Assembly (NCBI GenBank): GCA_937900675.1 | Contig: CALCEA010000019.1 | Coordinates: 1 to 18,769, forward strand | From: an uncultured Chitinophagaceae bacterium | Lineage (GTDB): Bacteria > Bacteroidota > Bacteroidia > Chitinophagales > Chitinophagaceae | Direction: 5' to 3' | DNA: 18,769 nt | In this document: positions 6,817-13,867 of the stretch, in pieces | Position numbering within the stretch: the first letter of the stretch is position 1 | How the letters are laid out: each line of letters starts with the position of its first letter | Translations under genes and position numbers: made by a program | The notes under the pieces: model-generated | The model's input: the letters and a program-made list of their open reading frames with translations, nothing else | What the model was told of the DNA's origin: nothing | The model's database searches: none

Positions 6817-9800
6817 TTATTTTGAAAGCAAATAATATAAATAGGATTGCTGCATATTTAAGGTTAATAAAGCATCCAGGTATTGCTGCTCTGCAACTTG
6901 TACCTGATTCATACTATTGGACCATTCAATATAATTAATTTGTCCTTGCTGAAAAGAAAAACTAGCCATGTCACCCATCTTTCTGGTATTGGGTAATAAT
7001 TGTTTATTAAGATATTGACATACTTCAATGGCCTGTTGATAATTACCCCAAGCTTTTTGAATATTGATACGAAGTTCCTGCATTACTTTTTCTTGTTCAG
7101 ATGCCACAAACTGTTCATTGTACTCACTTGCTTTGACCCTTTGTCTTGCATACTTTGTGAACAAAGGTATATTCATGCCTACTGTTACTGAATTATATCT
7201 TTGTTGGTCAGTTGCAACTACTCTAAAACTTTGGTTGGCTGCTCCTACAGACCACTGAGGCAGGTTTTTAGCTTTTTGTAACTGCGTTTCAAATAGAGCA
7301 GTTTGTAATTTTTGCTGCCAAATTGAATATAAAGGATGATTGGCTGCTAATACCGTATCTACTAATTGTACCTGAGCAATCAATGGTTCTGCAGGAATAA
7401 AATGACTACTATCTTGTAAAACCAATCCTAGTTGACTTTGAATAGTTTTTAATTCTACACTGTTTCTTAATACATTTTGTTCGTTCTGCGCTACCCAGTT
7501 TTGGATATTCAATCTTTCTAAACCATTGTCTTGACCTGCTGCATACCTTGCTTCAGATGCGCTTAACTGCTTAGCGTACAATTGTTGAAATTGCTTTAAA
7601 ACAAGCTCTTTAGATAAAAGGTATTGCCAGTGGATATACAATTGTTCCACCGACCATTTAACAAACTGCTTGTCCAATAATGCTTGGTATTGATTGGCTT
7701 TAAGCATAGACGCATAAACATTTTGTTGTTGCTTATACACCATTGGTAAATCAAAAGTTTGCTCAATAAAGAATTTAGAATCATTTAAAGCGCTATTCAC
7801 ATTACCAAAATCTGCTTTTAAATTGGCTTTCGCTGGATCAAATCTATTGGCACTTAGCGCACTAAAATAACCTGATTGAGCAGCAGTTGATTTGATTAAT
7901 GGAGCCACTTCTATTGCTCTTGCAATTACTTGCTCTTTTGTTCTTTTTGGTATACTATTTTGTGCTGAAGCATTAAAGCTACTCATTAAGCAAATAGCTA
8001 TAATCACTAGTAAGGGTTGCTTTACTGTGAAGGTCCTTTTTTCGATCATTTGATATAAAATAGGTAATACAAATAAGGTTAAGAAGGTTGCTGTGATTAA
8101 ACCTCCTATGACTACTGTTGCCAAAGGTTTTTGTACCTCTGCGCCAGACCCAGCGCTCAGCGCCATTGGGATAAAACCAAGGGATGCTACAGATGCAGTA
8201 ATTAAAATAGGTCTTAATCTTGTTTTAGTAGCTTTTAATATGATTTCATGAATGGTCAAATTCGTTTCTTTCGCCAACTTATTCATTTCGGTTAATAATA
8301 CAATACCATTTAATACTGCTACTCCAAATAAAGCAATAAAACCAACTCCAGCTGAAATACTAAAAGGCATGCCTCTTAACCAAAGCGCCAGAACTCCACC
8401 AATCGCAGAGAATGGAATAGCAGAAAAAATCAATAAACAATGTTTTAAATTATTAAAAGCAAAAAACAGCATTACTAAAATTAATAATAAAGCAATGGGT
8501 ACCGCAATTTGTAATCTACTCACTGCATGTTCTAGGTTTTCAAATTGTCCGCCATATTGAACATAATAACCCGCTGGCAATTTCATATTGGATTGTACTT
8601 TATTTTGTAATTCAGTTACAACAGATTTTACATCTTTACCTCTTACATTAAATCCAATTACAATTCTTCTAGCTGCATCTTCCCTTTGAATTTGATACGG
8701 CCCTTCTTCCATTTTTACCTCAGCTAGTTCATACAATGGAATTTGCTTACCCGCACCAATACTTACCATTAAATGGCTAATATCTTGCCAATCTTTCTTT
8801 TGATTTGCATTTAACTTAACCACCAAATCAAATCTCTTATCTCCCTCAAAAACCTTACCCGCTATTCCACCAGCATAAGCAGATTGAATCACTTGATTTA
8901 CTTCTTGAATCGAAGCGCCGTATCTAGCAATAGCTTCTCTATTGTATTTGATAACTACTTGAGAAATTCCGGTAACCGTTTCTACATATAAATCTTTAGC
9001 TCCGTCAACGGTCTTTATGATTGAACCCATTTGAGCGGCATATTTTGCCAAAGTATCTAAATTTTCCCCAAATATCTTACAAGAAACATCCTGTCTTGAA
9101 CCGGTCATCAGTTCATTGAATCGCATCTGAACTGGAAATTGAAATCCAGTAGTTAAGCCTGGTACATGCGCCATGACCTTACTCATGGTATCGGCTAATT
9201 GATCAAAGCTTTTTGCAGACACCCATTCTTTTTTATCTTTTAATATAATCATTAAATCAGAAGCATCCATTGACATAGGGTCTGTAGGGATTTCACCAGC
9301 CCCGATTTTAGTAACGATTTTATCAATCTCAGGAAAGTGATCCAATAATAATTTAGAAGCTTTCTGAGTTGCACCCAAAGTAGTGTTTAAAGAAGACCCG
9401 GATAAGGTTCTAGTATCTACTGCAAAATCACCTTCTTCTAATTTGGGTATAAATTCACCACCTAATGTAGTGAGTATGTATACCGCCAATAAAAATACAG
9501 TAATCGTTACCAATAGAATTTTCTTTGGTATCAACAACGCTTTTTCTAATATTGGTTGATAGAAATTTTCCAAGCGTTGCATATATCTATCAGTGATACT
9601 CTCTTTTTGTACCCTATTTCTATTTAATACCCAAGCACTCATCATAGGCACATAGGTTACAGAAAGTATAAATGCACCAATTAATGCAAAAGAAACAGTT
9701 TGAGCCATAGGGCCAAACATTTTTCCTTCAATGCCAGTCAATGTTAAAATGGGCAGATATACAATTAAAATGATGATTTGACCAAATGCTGCAGCTCCCA

Positions 9801-11148
9801 TCATTTTATTGGAGATATTACCCACCACTTCATTCATTTCTGTTTTATCAATTTTATTGGTATGCAAGGTGGTGCTAGTAGGATGATACAATTGATGAAG
9901 CACGGCCTCTACAATAATCACTGCACCATCCACCAACAATCCAAAATCTAAAGCCCCCAAACTCATTAGGTTTCCACTTACTCCAAACAAGTGCATCAGT
10001 ATAAATGCAAATAACATAGATAAAGGAATCACAGATGCCACCACTAATCCTGCTCTTAGATTTCCTAAAAATAGAATCAATACAAAAATCACAATCAATG
10101 CACCTTCTAATAAATTTTTAACCACCGTGCTAATGGCATTATTCACCATTTTGGTTCTGTCTAAGAATGCTTCTATTACAACTCCTTCTGGTAATGATTT
10201 TTCGATCGTGGCAATTTTTGCTTTTACATTATCAATCACCAATTTACTATTCTCCCCTTTTAACATCATTACCACTGCTCCTGCTACTTCCCCATTGGCA
10301 TTATAAGCAGTTGCTCCAAACCTTGTAGCTTCCCCTAATTTTACTGTTGCAATATCTCTAACCAATAAAGGAATACCATTAGACATAGTTTTAACAGGTA
10401 TGTCTCCAATATTCTCTAAAGAATTGACCATGCCTTCAGTTCTAATAAACAAAACACCTGGACCATGCTCTATATAAGTTCCACCGGCATTTTGGTTATT
10501 TTGATTCAAAGCTGTAAACACATCGTTTACAGACAAGTTATAGTTTTTTAAAAGTTCGGTATTCACCGAAACTTCATATTGCTTGACAGCACCTCCAAAA
10601 CTACTCACATCAGCAACCCCCGGAGTACCTAATAATTGCTTACGAACAATCCAATCCTGAATAGTTCTTAATTCGGTGAGGGTGTATTTGTTTTCATAGC
10701 CTTTCTTTGCTCTAACCACATACTGATAAATCTCTCCTAAGCCAGTTGTTAATGGGCCCAATTCTGGAATACCCATACCCTCAGGTATTTGAGATTTTAC
10801 TGTGATTAATCTTTCCGAAACCTGATTTCTAGCCCAGTAGATATCTACTTTATCATTAAAAACAATCGTCACCAAACTCAATCCAAATCTGGAAAAACTT
10901 CTTTGCTCAATAATACCCGGAATATTTCTGGTGGCTTGTTCAATAGGTACAGTAATCAAACGCTCCACATCTGGAGCACCAGCACTTGGAGCAGAAGTGA
11001 TAATCATTACCTGATTATTGGTAATGTCAGGAACAGCATCTATAGGTAATTTAGAGATGGAATAAATACCACCCACTAATAAAGCAAATAATCCAAGTAA
11101 AACAATTAATCTATTCTTAATAGAAAATTGAATGATTTTATTTAACAT
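6817..11148 (-). CDS. CzcA/CusA-type heavy-metal RND pump fused to a TolC-like outer-membrane factor
   Basis: Residues 1 to about 1036 are a complete heavy-metal RND proton antiporter; residues about 1063-1443 are an outer-membrane efflux protein with TolC-like coiled-coil repeats. The pump part starts with the usual IKNRLIVLLG first helix and has the proton-relay Asp407 in GLLVDGAVIIVEA (CusA Asp405 equivalent), plus a normal C-terminal membrane bundle. At the join, residues 1044-1063 read as a hydrophobic signal segment ending NASA-Q, so the channel part may be exported and cut free by signal peptidase. Positions that align by eye with CusA Met573 and Met672 are Asp578 and Glu679, which favours divalent cations (Zn, Co, Cd, Ni) over Cu(I). 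No separate outer-membrane-factor gene lies in the window. Such fusions occur in Bacteroidota sequences. One uninterrupted frame covers the whole length, so this is not two merged genes. Confidence 0.93.
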   Translation of the reverse strand: MLNKIIQFSIKNRLIVLLGLFALLVGGIYSISKLPIDAVPDITNNQVMIITSAPSAGAPDVERLITVPIEQATRNIPGIIEQRSFSRFGLSLVTIVFNDKVDIYWARNQVSERLITVKSQIPEGMGIPELGPLTTGLGEIYQYVVRAKKGYENKYTLTELRTIQDWIVRKQLLGTPGVADVSSFGGAVKQYEVSVNTELLKNYNLSVNDVFTALNQNNQNAGGTYIEHGPGVLFIRTEGMVNSLENIGDIPVKTMSNGIPLLVRDIATVKLGEATRFGATAYNANGEVAGAVVMMLKGENSKLVIDNVKAKIATIEKSLPEGVVIEAFLDRTKMVNNAISTVVKNLLEGALIVIFVLILFLGNLRAGLVVASVIPLSMLFAFILMHLFGVSGNLMSLGALDFGLLVDGAVIIVEAVLHQLYHPTSTTLHTNKIDKTEMNEVVGNISNKMMGAAAFGQIIILIVYLPILTLTGIEGKMFGPMAQTVSFALIGAFILSVTYVPMMSAWVLNRNRVQKESITDRYMQRLENFYQPILEKALLIPKKILLVTITVFLLAVYILTTLGGEFIPKLEEGDFAVDTRTLSGSSLNTTLGATQKASKLLLDHFPEIDKIVTKIGAGEIPTDPMSMDASDLMIILKDKKEWVSAKSFDQLADTMSKVMAHVPGLTTGFQFPVQMRFNELMTGSRQDVSCKIFGENLDTLAKYAAQMGSIIKTVDGAKDLYVETVTGISQVVIKYNREAIARYGASIQEVNQVIQSAYAGGIAGKVFEGDKRFDLVVKLNANQKKDWQDISHLMVSIGAGKQIPLYELAEVKMEEGPYQIQREDAARRIVIGFNVRGKDVKSVVTELQNKVQSNMKLPAGYYVQYGGQFENLEHAVSRLQIAVPIALLLILVMLFFAFNNLKHCLLIFSAIPFSAIGGVLALWLRGMPFSISAGVGFIALFGVAVLNGIVLLTEMNKLAKETNLTIHEIILKATKTRLRPILITASVASLGFIPMALSAGSGAEVQKPLATVVIGGLITATFLTLFVLPILYQMIEKRTFTVKQPLLVIIAICLMSSFNASAQNSIPKRTKEQVIARAIEVAPLIKSTAAQSGYFSALSANRFDPAKANLKADFGNVNSALNDSKFFIEQTFDLPMVYKQQQNVYASMLKANQYQALLDKQFVKWSVEQLYIHWQYLLSKELVLKQFQQLYAKQLSASEARYAAGQDNGLERLNIQNWVAQNEQNVLRNSVELKTIQSQLGLVLQDSSHFIPAEPLIAQVQLVDTVLAANHPLYSIWQQKLQTALFETQLQKAKNLPQWSVGAANQSFRVVATDQQRYNSVTVGMNIPLFTKYARQRVKASEYNEQFVASEQEKVMQELRINIQKAWGNYQQAIEVCQYLNKQLLPNTRKMGDMASFSFQQGQINYIEWSNSMNQVQVAEQQYLDALLTLNMQQSYLYYLLSK

Positions 11149-11179
11149 AATTCTTTCTTTTTCATAATAATGAACACAG

Positions 11180-11197
11180 TATCTCCAATTAGAGATA
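11180..11197 (-). promoter_or_regulatory. Short palindrome in the gap before the RND pump gene
   Basis: TATCTC and GAGATA flank CAATTA, giving an 18-bp dyad with 16 symmetric positions. It lies 31 bases upstream of the pump start in a 69-base gap. It has no T-run on the minus strand and so is not a terminator; it could be an operator or an mRNA hairpin, or chance in AT-rich DNA. Confidence 0.25.
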
Positions 11198-11217
11198 ATA
11201 AAAATGCAAAAAAGAAA

Positions 11218-11604
11218 TTATGCTTTAGGAGGCTGGAAAATATTTTCGAGTGCATTGGATAAATGCTTCTCGTCATCAAAAAGAATATAATTTTTAGAAA
11301 GTCTACACACAACCAATGGTTGAACAGATTGTTTTGGAACAAATAGACTCACAAAATTCAATAAAGATATTGTACGATTAGAAGACTTAAATGGCAATTG
11401 CATGTCTTGTTGGTAATCGCTATCGTAGGTTTGATTCGTAAAATAATGCATGTTGATAAACTTAGAAAAACTAAGTTCATTGTTGAATTGCTTATGTGTC
11501 TTATAATGCTCTACTAAATAGGGCACTTTAAGTAACTGATAAGCCTCAGTAGCCCCTAGTAAATACAAAGCCATTAATGATATAGTTACAAACTTTCTCA
11601 ACAC
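11218..11604 (-). CDS. Small membrane-anchored protein of the metal-efflux operon, function unknown
   Basis: This 128-residue protein starts with a basic-hydrophobic segment (residues 1-19, LRKFVTISLMALYLLGA) that is a signal peptide or anchor. The rest is likely periplasmic, with EAYQLLKVPYLVEHY at 20-34 and one Cys at 100. It has no CxxC, His-rich or other metal motif. I recall similar short proteins beside RND metal pumps in Bacteroidota but know no function. The start is not ATG: the frame offers GTG at 11602-11604 or the next-codon TTG; the following Met is residue 11, inside the hydrophobic segment. It begins 11 bases after the stop of the barrel gene, so it is probably translated from the same message, and precedes the pump by 69 bases. 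The reading frame ends in a Pro-rich QPPKA tail. Confidence 0.65.
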   Translation of the reverse strand: MLRKFVTISLMALYLLGATEAYQLLKVPYLVEHYKTHKQFNNELSFSKFINMHYFTNQTYDSDYQQDMQLPFKSSNRTISLLNFVSLFVPKQSVQPLVVCRLSKNYILFDDEKHLSNALENIFQPPKA

Positions 11605-11615
11605 AATAAAGATAC

Positions 11616-12410
11616 CTATTTTTTATTGTTCTTGCGCTTAGGTAGAGCGTTAAAGAACAAATAATCAAAGCTTAGGTATACACTTTCCTTACTCATTCTA
11701 TTGGTATTGTCCATTAAAGCCCATCTATACCCCAGATTAACTTTGGCTTGACTATTGAAAATCAATTGCATAGAAGGGGCGATATCCAAAAAAGACACTT
11801 TATCATTGAATACCTGCTGCCCTAATAATTCAACATAAAAATTGATATTGGTTTGCTGATAATTGCTATAGTTTTTAGGATATAATAACCATCCATTGGA
11901 CCAACTATACTGAATTCCATTTTTACCATAATTGGCTATTCCTGTATATCTATGCAACCAACCTGCAGTAATAGAACTAGCCCATTTATGCTGCAACCTG
12001 GTAGCAATGAATCCAGCATTCCATAATTTTTGTTGCCCTTCCATCATAATCGCATTGGTGGTAGGATTATATGGCGAATTAATCGCTTTTGCAAAAAAAG
12101 CTAATCTGGTATGAGCATGAATATCATCATAAGAATAAAATCGGTGTTGAAGGTATACATCCGATGCTGTATAATTAGTTCCAATATGCATCATCCAGTT
12201 TTTCTTCCAACTAAATTCCAACTGCGTATTGTAAAATGTACTTTTCATATTCCCACCCATTTGCTGATAGGATTGTTTTAGAATAATAGACCTAGCAGGC
12301 ATAGTACTTGCAGGCTCAGTTATTACATACAATTCTTGAGCAGATAAAGTATAGGAAAGAAAAATACAAAATGTACATATTAGTACATTTAATAAAATGC
12401 GGGTCTTCAT
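11616..12410 (-). CDS. Exported outer-membrane beta-barrel-like protein of the metal-efflux operon
   Basis: A 264-residue protein with a Sec signal (residues 1-24, ending LSA-Q). The mature part is rich in alternating aromatic/hydrophobic strands separated by short polar turns, for example QLEFSWKKNWMMHIGTNY and SVYLSFDYLFF, as expected for a barrel of about 10-12 strands. It ends in a basic tail (PKRKNNKK) rather than a terminal aromatic residue. Met residues are frequent near the mature N-terminus, but no clear metal site is visible. Its ATG lies 2 bases from the stop of the preceding HMA gene and its stop is 11 bases from the next gene, so it is a core operon member. A role as metal-permeable outer-membrane protein is inferred from context only. 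Confidence 0.7.
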   Translation of the reverse strand: MKTRILLNVLICTFCIFLSYTLSAQELYVITEPASTMPARSIILKQSYQQMGGNMKSTFYNTQLEFSWKKNWMMHIGTNYTASDVYLQHRFYSYDDIHAHTRLAFFAKAINSPYNPTTNAIMMEGQQKLWNAGFIATRLQHKWASSITAGWLHRYTGIANYGKNGIQYSWSNGWLLYPKNYSNYQQTNINFYVELLGQQVFNDKVSFLDIAPSMQLIFNSQAKVNLGYRWALMDNTNRMSKESVYLSFDYLFFNALPKRKNNKK

Positions 12411-12412
12411 AT

Positions 12413-12865
12413 TTAGTAGTTTAAAAGATAAGTGCCATTAATAGGCTGAATATCTTTATTTACAATGACCACTTTCTGATGACTTGATAATGTTTTATTG
12501 ACTTTGGTCTGCCATTTAAACTGATATCCAAGATCATTAAAAACCAAGTCTTTTACAGCTGTCTTATCCTTCCAGTCTGCAGTGATAGATAATTTAGCTA
12601 TAGCAAATCCAGCATCATACACTGCATCTCTAATCCCTTCAATTTTCACAGCACTATCTTTTTTAAAACTTAACTGATACACAGACGTTTCAATATTCAC
12701 TTTAACCGTATCCACAAAGTCTAATTGACTAAGCGCTTTGAAAATAGCTTTAGAACACATTGAACAGGTTAAACCACTCGCCAATACCTCGGCTGATTTT
12801 ATTTGAGCATTGATGCTGCCTACCAAAACAAAACTGCATGCAACAAGAAATAATTTGAGTTTCAT
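12413..12865 (-). CDS. Exported heavy-metal-associated (HMA) domain protein
   Basis: Residues 1-20 are a Sec signal (SINA-Q). Residues about 24-92 are an HMA ferredoxin-like domain whose metal loop reads GLTCSMCSKAI, with Cys34 and Cys37 as the likely ligands. The domain keeps the family's late DAGF turn (residues 84-87). Residues 95-150 add a second, unrecognised beta-rich segment without cysteines. HMA domains bind soft metals such as Cu(I), Hg(II), Zn(II) or Cd(II); the exported form suggests periplasmic capture and delivery to the efflux complex. It follows the Cys-rich HMA gene after a 67-base gap that contains a strong inverted repeat, and is almost joined to the barrel gene downstream. 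Confidence 0.85.
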   Translation of the reverse strand: MKLKLFLVACSFVLVGSINAQIKSAEVLASGLTCSMCSKAIFKALSQLDFVDTVKVNIETSVYQLSFKKDSAVKIEGIRDAVYDAGFAIAKLSITADWKDKTAVKDLVFNDLGYQFKWQTKVNKTLSSHQKVVIVNKDIQPINGTYLLNY

Positions 12866-12878
12866 ATAAAATATATAG

Positions 12879-12911
12879 AACCATTACCCATGAATTTCAC
12901 AGGTAATGGTT
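12879..12911 (-). promoter_or_regulatory. 33-bp dyad element between the two HMA genes
   Basis: AACCATTACC (12879-12888) and GGTAATGGTT (12902-12911) are perfect 10-bp inverted repeats. The 13-base spacer is itself centred on TGAA-T-TTCA, so 28 of 32 positions around base 12895 are symmetric. It begins 21 bases after one stop and ends 13 bases before the next ATG. On the minus strand the sequence after it is CTATATATTTTAT, AT-rich but without a clean T-run. It could be an operator, a weak terminator, or an mRNA hairpin that controls the downstream gene. Confidence 0.5.
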
Positions 12912-12932
12912 GATTGAATAAATAGTTTGGAA

Positions 12933-13376
12933 TTAACCTTTTTTGCAACAAGACTTGTCTTTAGCACATGTTGCACCTTTTTTGCAACATTCAGCTTTAT
13001 TTTTAGAACAAGATTGATCTTTGCAACAACCCATCTCTTTTGCTGATGTTTTTGCTACTCTATCGTATTGGCAACATTCGTCTAATTTGCTATAAGCTTC
13101 AGTGGATGCAGTTTGATGCTCGGTGTCATACCCTGCGTTTGCGATAGATGCTTCCATCTTATCTGTAGAGGTTGTTGCAGCATCATAAGTAACAGTCAAT
13201 AATTTAGTGCTCTTATCCCATGCAGCAGTTAAAGCCCCAGCAGCTTTTGCTGCCGTTTCAATGTTTTTCTTACACATGCCGCAATTACCTGCAACCTTAA
13301 TTTTTGAGCTATTTTGTCCAAAAGCAATTACAGAAGAAAATGCAATAAATACAAATGATAATAATAAGTTTTTCAT
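12933..13376 (-). CDS. Exported HMA domain protein with metallothionein-like Cys-rich tail
   Basis: A 147-residue protein. Residues 1-20 are a Sec signal (IAFG-Q). Residues about 25-88 are an HMA domain with metal loop GNCGMCKKNIE (Cys32 and Cys35) and the late NAGYD turn at 80-84. A linker follows, then a tail (101-147) with ten cysteines at 101, 102, 117, 118, 123, 130, 131, 137, 143 and 144, mostly as CC pairs spaced by Lys-rich segments. The tail looks like a metal-buffering domain of the metallothionein kind, though I see no homology to a named family. Together with its neighbours it should bind soft metals in the periplasm. It is the second gene of the locus; its 76-base upstream gap carries nested inverted repeats. 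Confidence 0.85.
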   Translation of the reverse strand: MKNLLLSFVFIAFSSVIAFGQNSSKIKVAGNCGMCKKNIETAAKAAGALTAAWDKSTKLLTVTYDAATTSTDKMEASIANAGYDTEHQTASTEAYSKLDECCQYDRVAKTSAKEMGCCKDQSCSKNKAECCKKGATCAKDKSCCKKG

Positions 13377-13381
13377 AAAAT

Positions 13382-13460
13382 GAATTTGATAATAATGTTT
13401 GAAATAATAAATTAAAAATGTCTAGATATACACTTGGAACATTTTAATTGTATCAAATTC
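13382..13460 (-). promoter_or_regulatory. Nested inverted repeats in the leader of the Cys-rich HMA gene
   Basis: GAATTTGATA (13382-13391) and TATCAAATTC (13451-13460) form a perfect 10-bp inverted repeat with arms 59 bases apart. An inner pair, 13410-13420 and 13440-13449, matches except for one extra A. The outer far arm overlaps the end and stop of the HYC gene, and the near arm ends 5 bases before the ATG at 13376, so folding of the message could hide the start site. The stretch is AT-rich, so part may be chance. Confidence 0.35.
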
Positions 13461-13812
13461 TGTAGTTACAAACCAACTTATATATGGGAGGTGCAGTAGC
13501 ACTGCTTAAATAAATTCTATTGGGATGATATACAATGTTAAATGCATTGTATTGAGTTATTAAAAGAGTAGATACATCAGCGTAGTCAAAATAGACCTGT
13601 TTTTTTAATTCAGGCGCTACTTGAGTAGCGTGAACATCTTGAGACTTTACAAACTTAACGGTATCCTTACAACAATGATCTTTTAATCCTTCCTTGGGTT
13701 TAGCACATTGACATTTTCTGATCTTACCCATGCAATAATGCGTACTTACAGAAGCACCCACACTGGATAGAGTATAAAAACTGAGCAATAAAAAAGTCAA
13801 TAACCTTTTCAT
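13453..13812 (-). CDS. HYC_CC_PP family protein, exported, function unknown
   Basis: This 119-residue protein has the three marks of the Bacteroidota HYC_CC_PP family: HYC at residues 25-27, CC at 47-48 and PP at 108-109. Residues 1-20 are a hydrophobic signal. Further cysteines lie in KCQC (34, 36) and at 115, giving six in the mature part, with His25 and His46 nearby, so metal binding or disulfides are plausible. The C-terminal segment TAPPIYKL is conserved-looking. The family's role is not known to me; members often sit beside metal-transport or TolC genes, which is also the case here. It is the first gene of the metal locus, 55 bases after the porin stop; the gap has a partial -7 box (TAACTTTA) without a good -33. 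Confidence 0.8.
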   Translation of the reverse strand: MKRLLTFLLLSFYTLSSVGASVSTHYCMGKIRKCQCAKPKEGLKDHCCKDTVKFVKSQDVHATQVAPELKKQVYFDYADVSTLLITQYNAFNIVYHPNRIYLSSATAPPIYKLVCNYRI

Positions 13813-13834
13813 ATAGTAAAGTTACAGACTAATT

Positions 13835-13866
13835 GAACAACTAAAATGGAGAAAAGTTAGTTTTTC
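13835..13866 (-). terminator. Weak hairpin just after the porin gene
   Basis: GAACAACTAA (13835-13844) and TTAGTTTTTC (13857-13866) pair at 9 of 10 positions around 12 bases, starting directly after the porin stop on the minus strand. No T-run follows, so it is either a weak or factor-assisted terminator or a 3'-end stabilising hairpin. Confidence 0.3.
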
Positions 13867-13867
13867 C

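Noticed and set aside
8252..8560. Open frame opposite the RND pump gene, about 100 codons on the plus strand
   Set aside because: It lies fully antisense to a strongly conserved gene, has no promoter or signal of its own, and its residue make-up is that of a complement shadow.
11142..11342. 66-codon minus-strand frame bridging the small unknown gene and the pump start
   Set aside because: It overlaps the better supported 128-residue frame; the part in the gap ends in a short Met-Lys-rich run that more likely serves as the pump's start region.
5653..13812. Metal-resistance island acquired by transfer
   Set aside because: No integrase, transposase, direct repeats or tRNA border, and codon and base use look like the neighbours, so transfer cannot be supported from this window.
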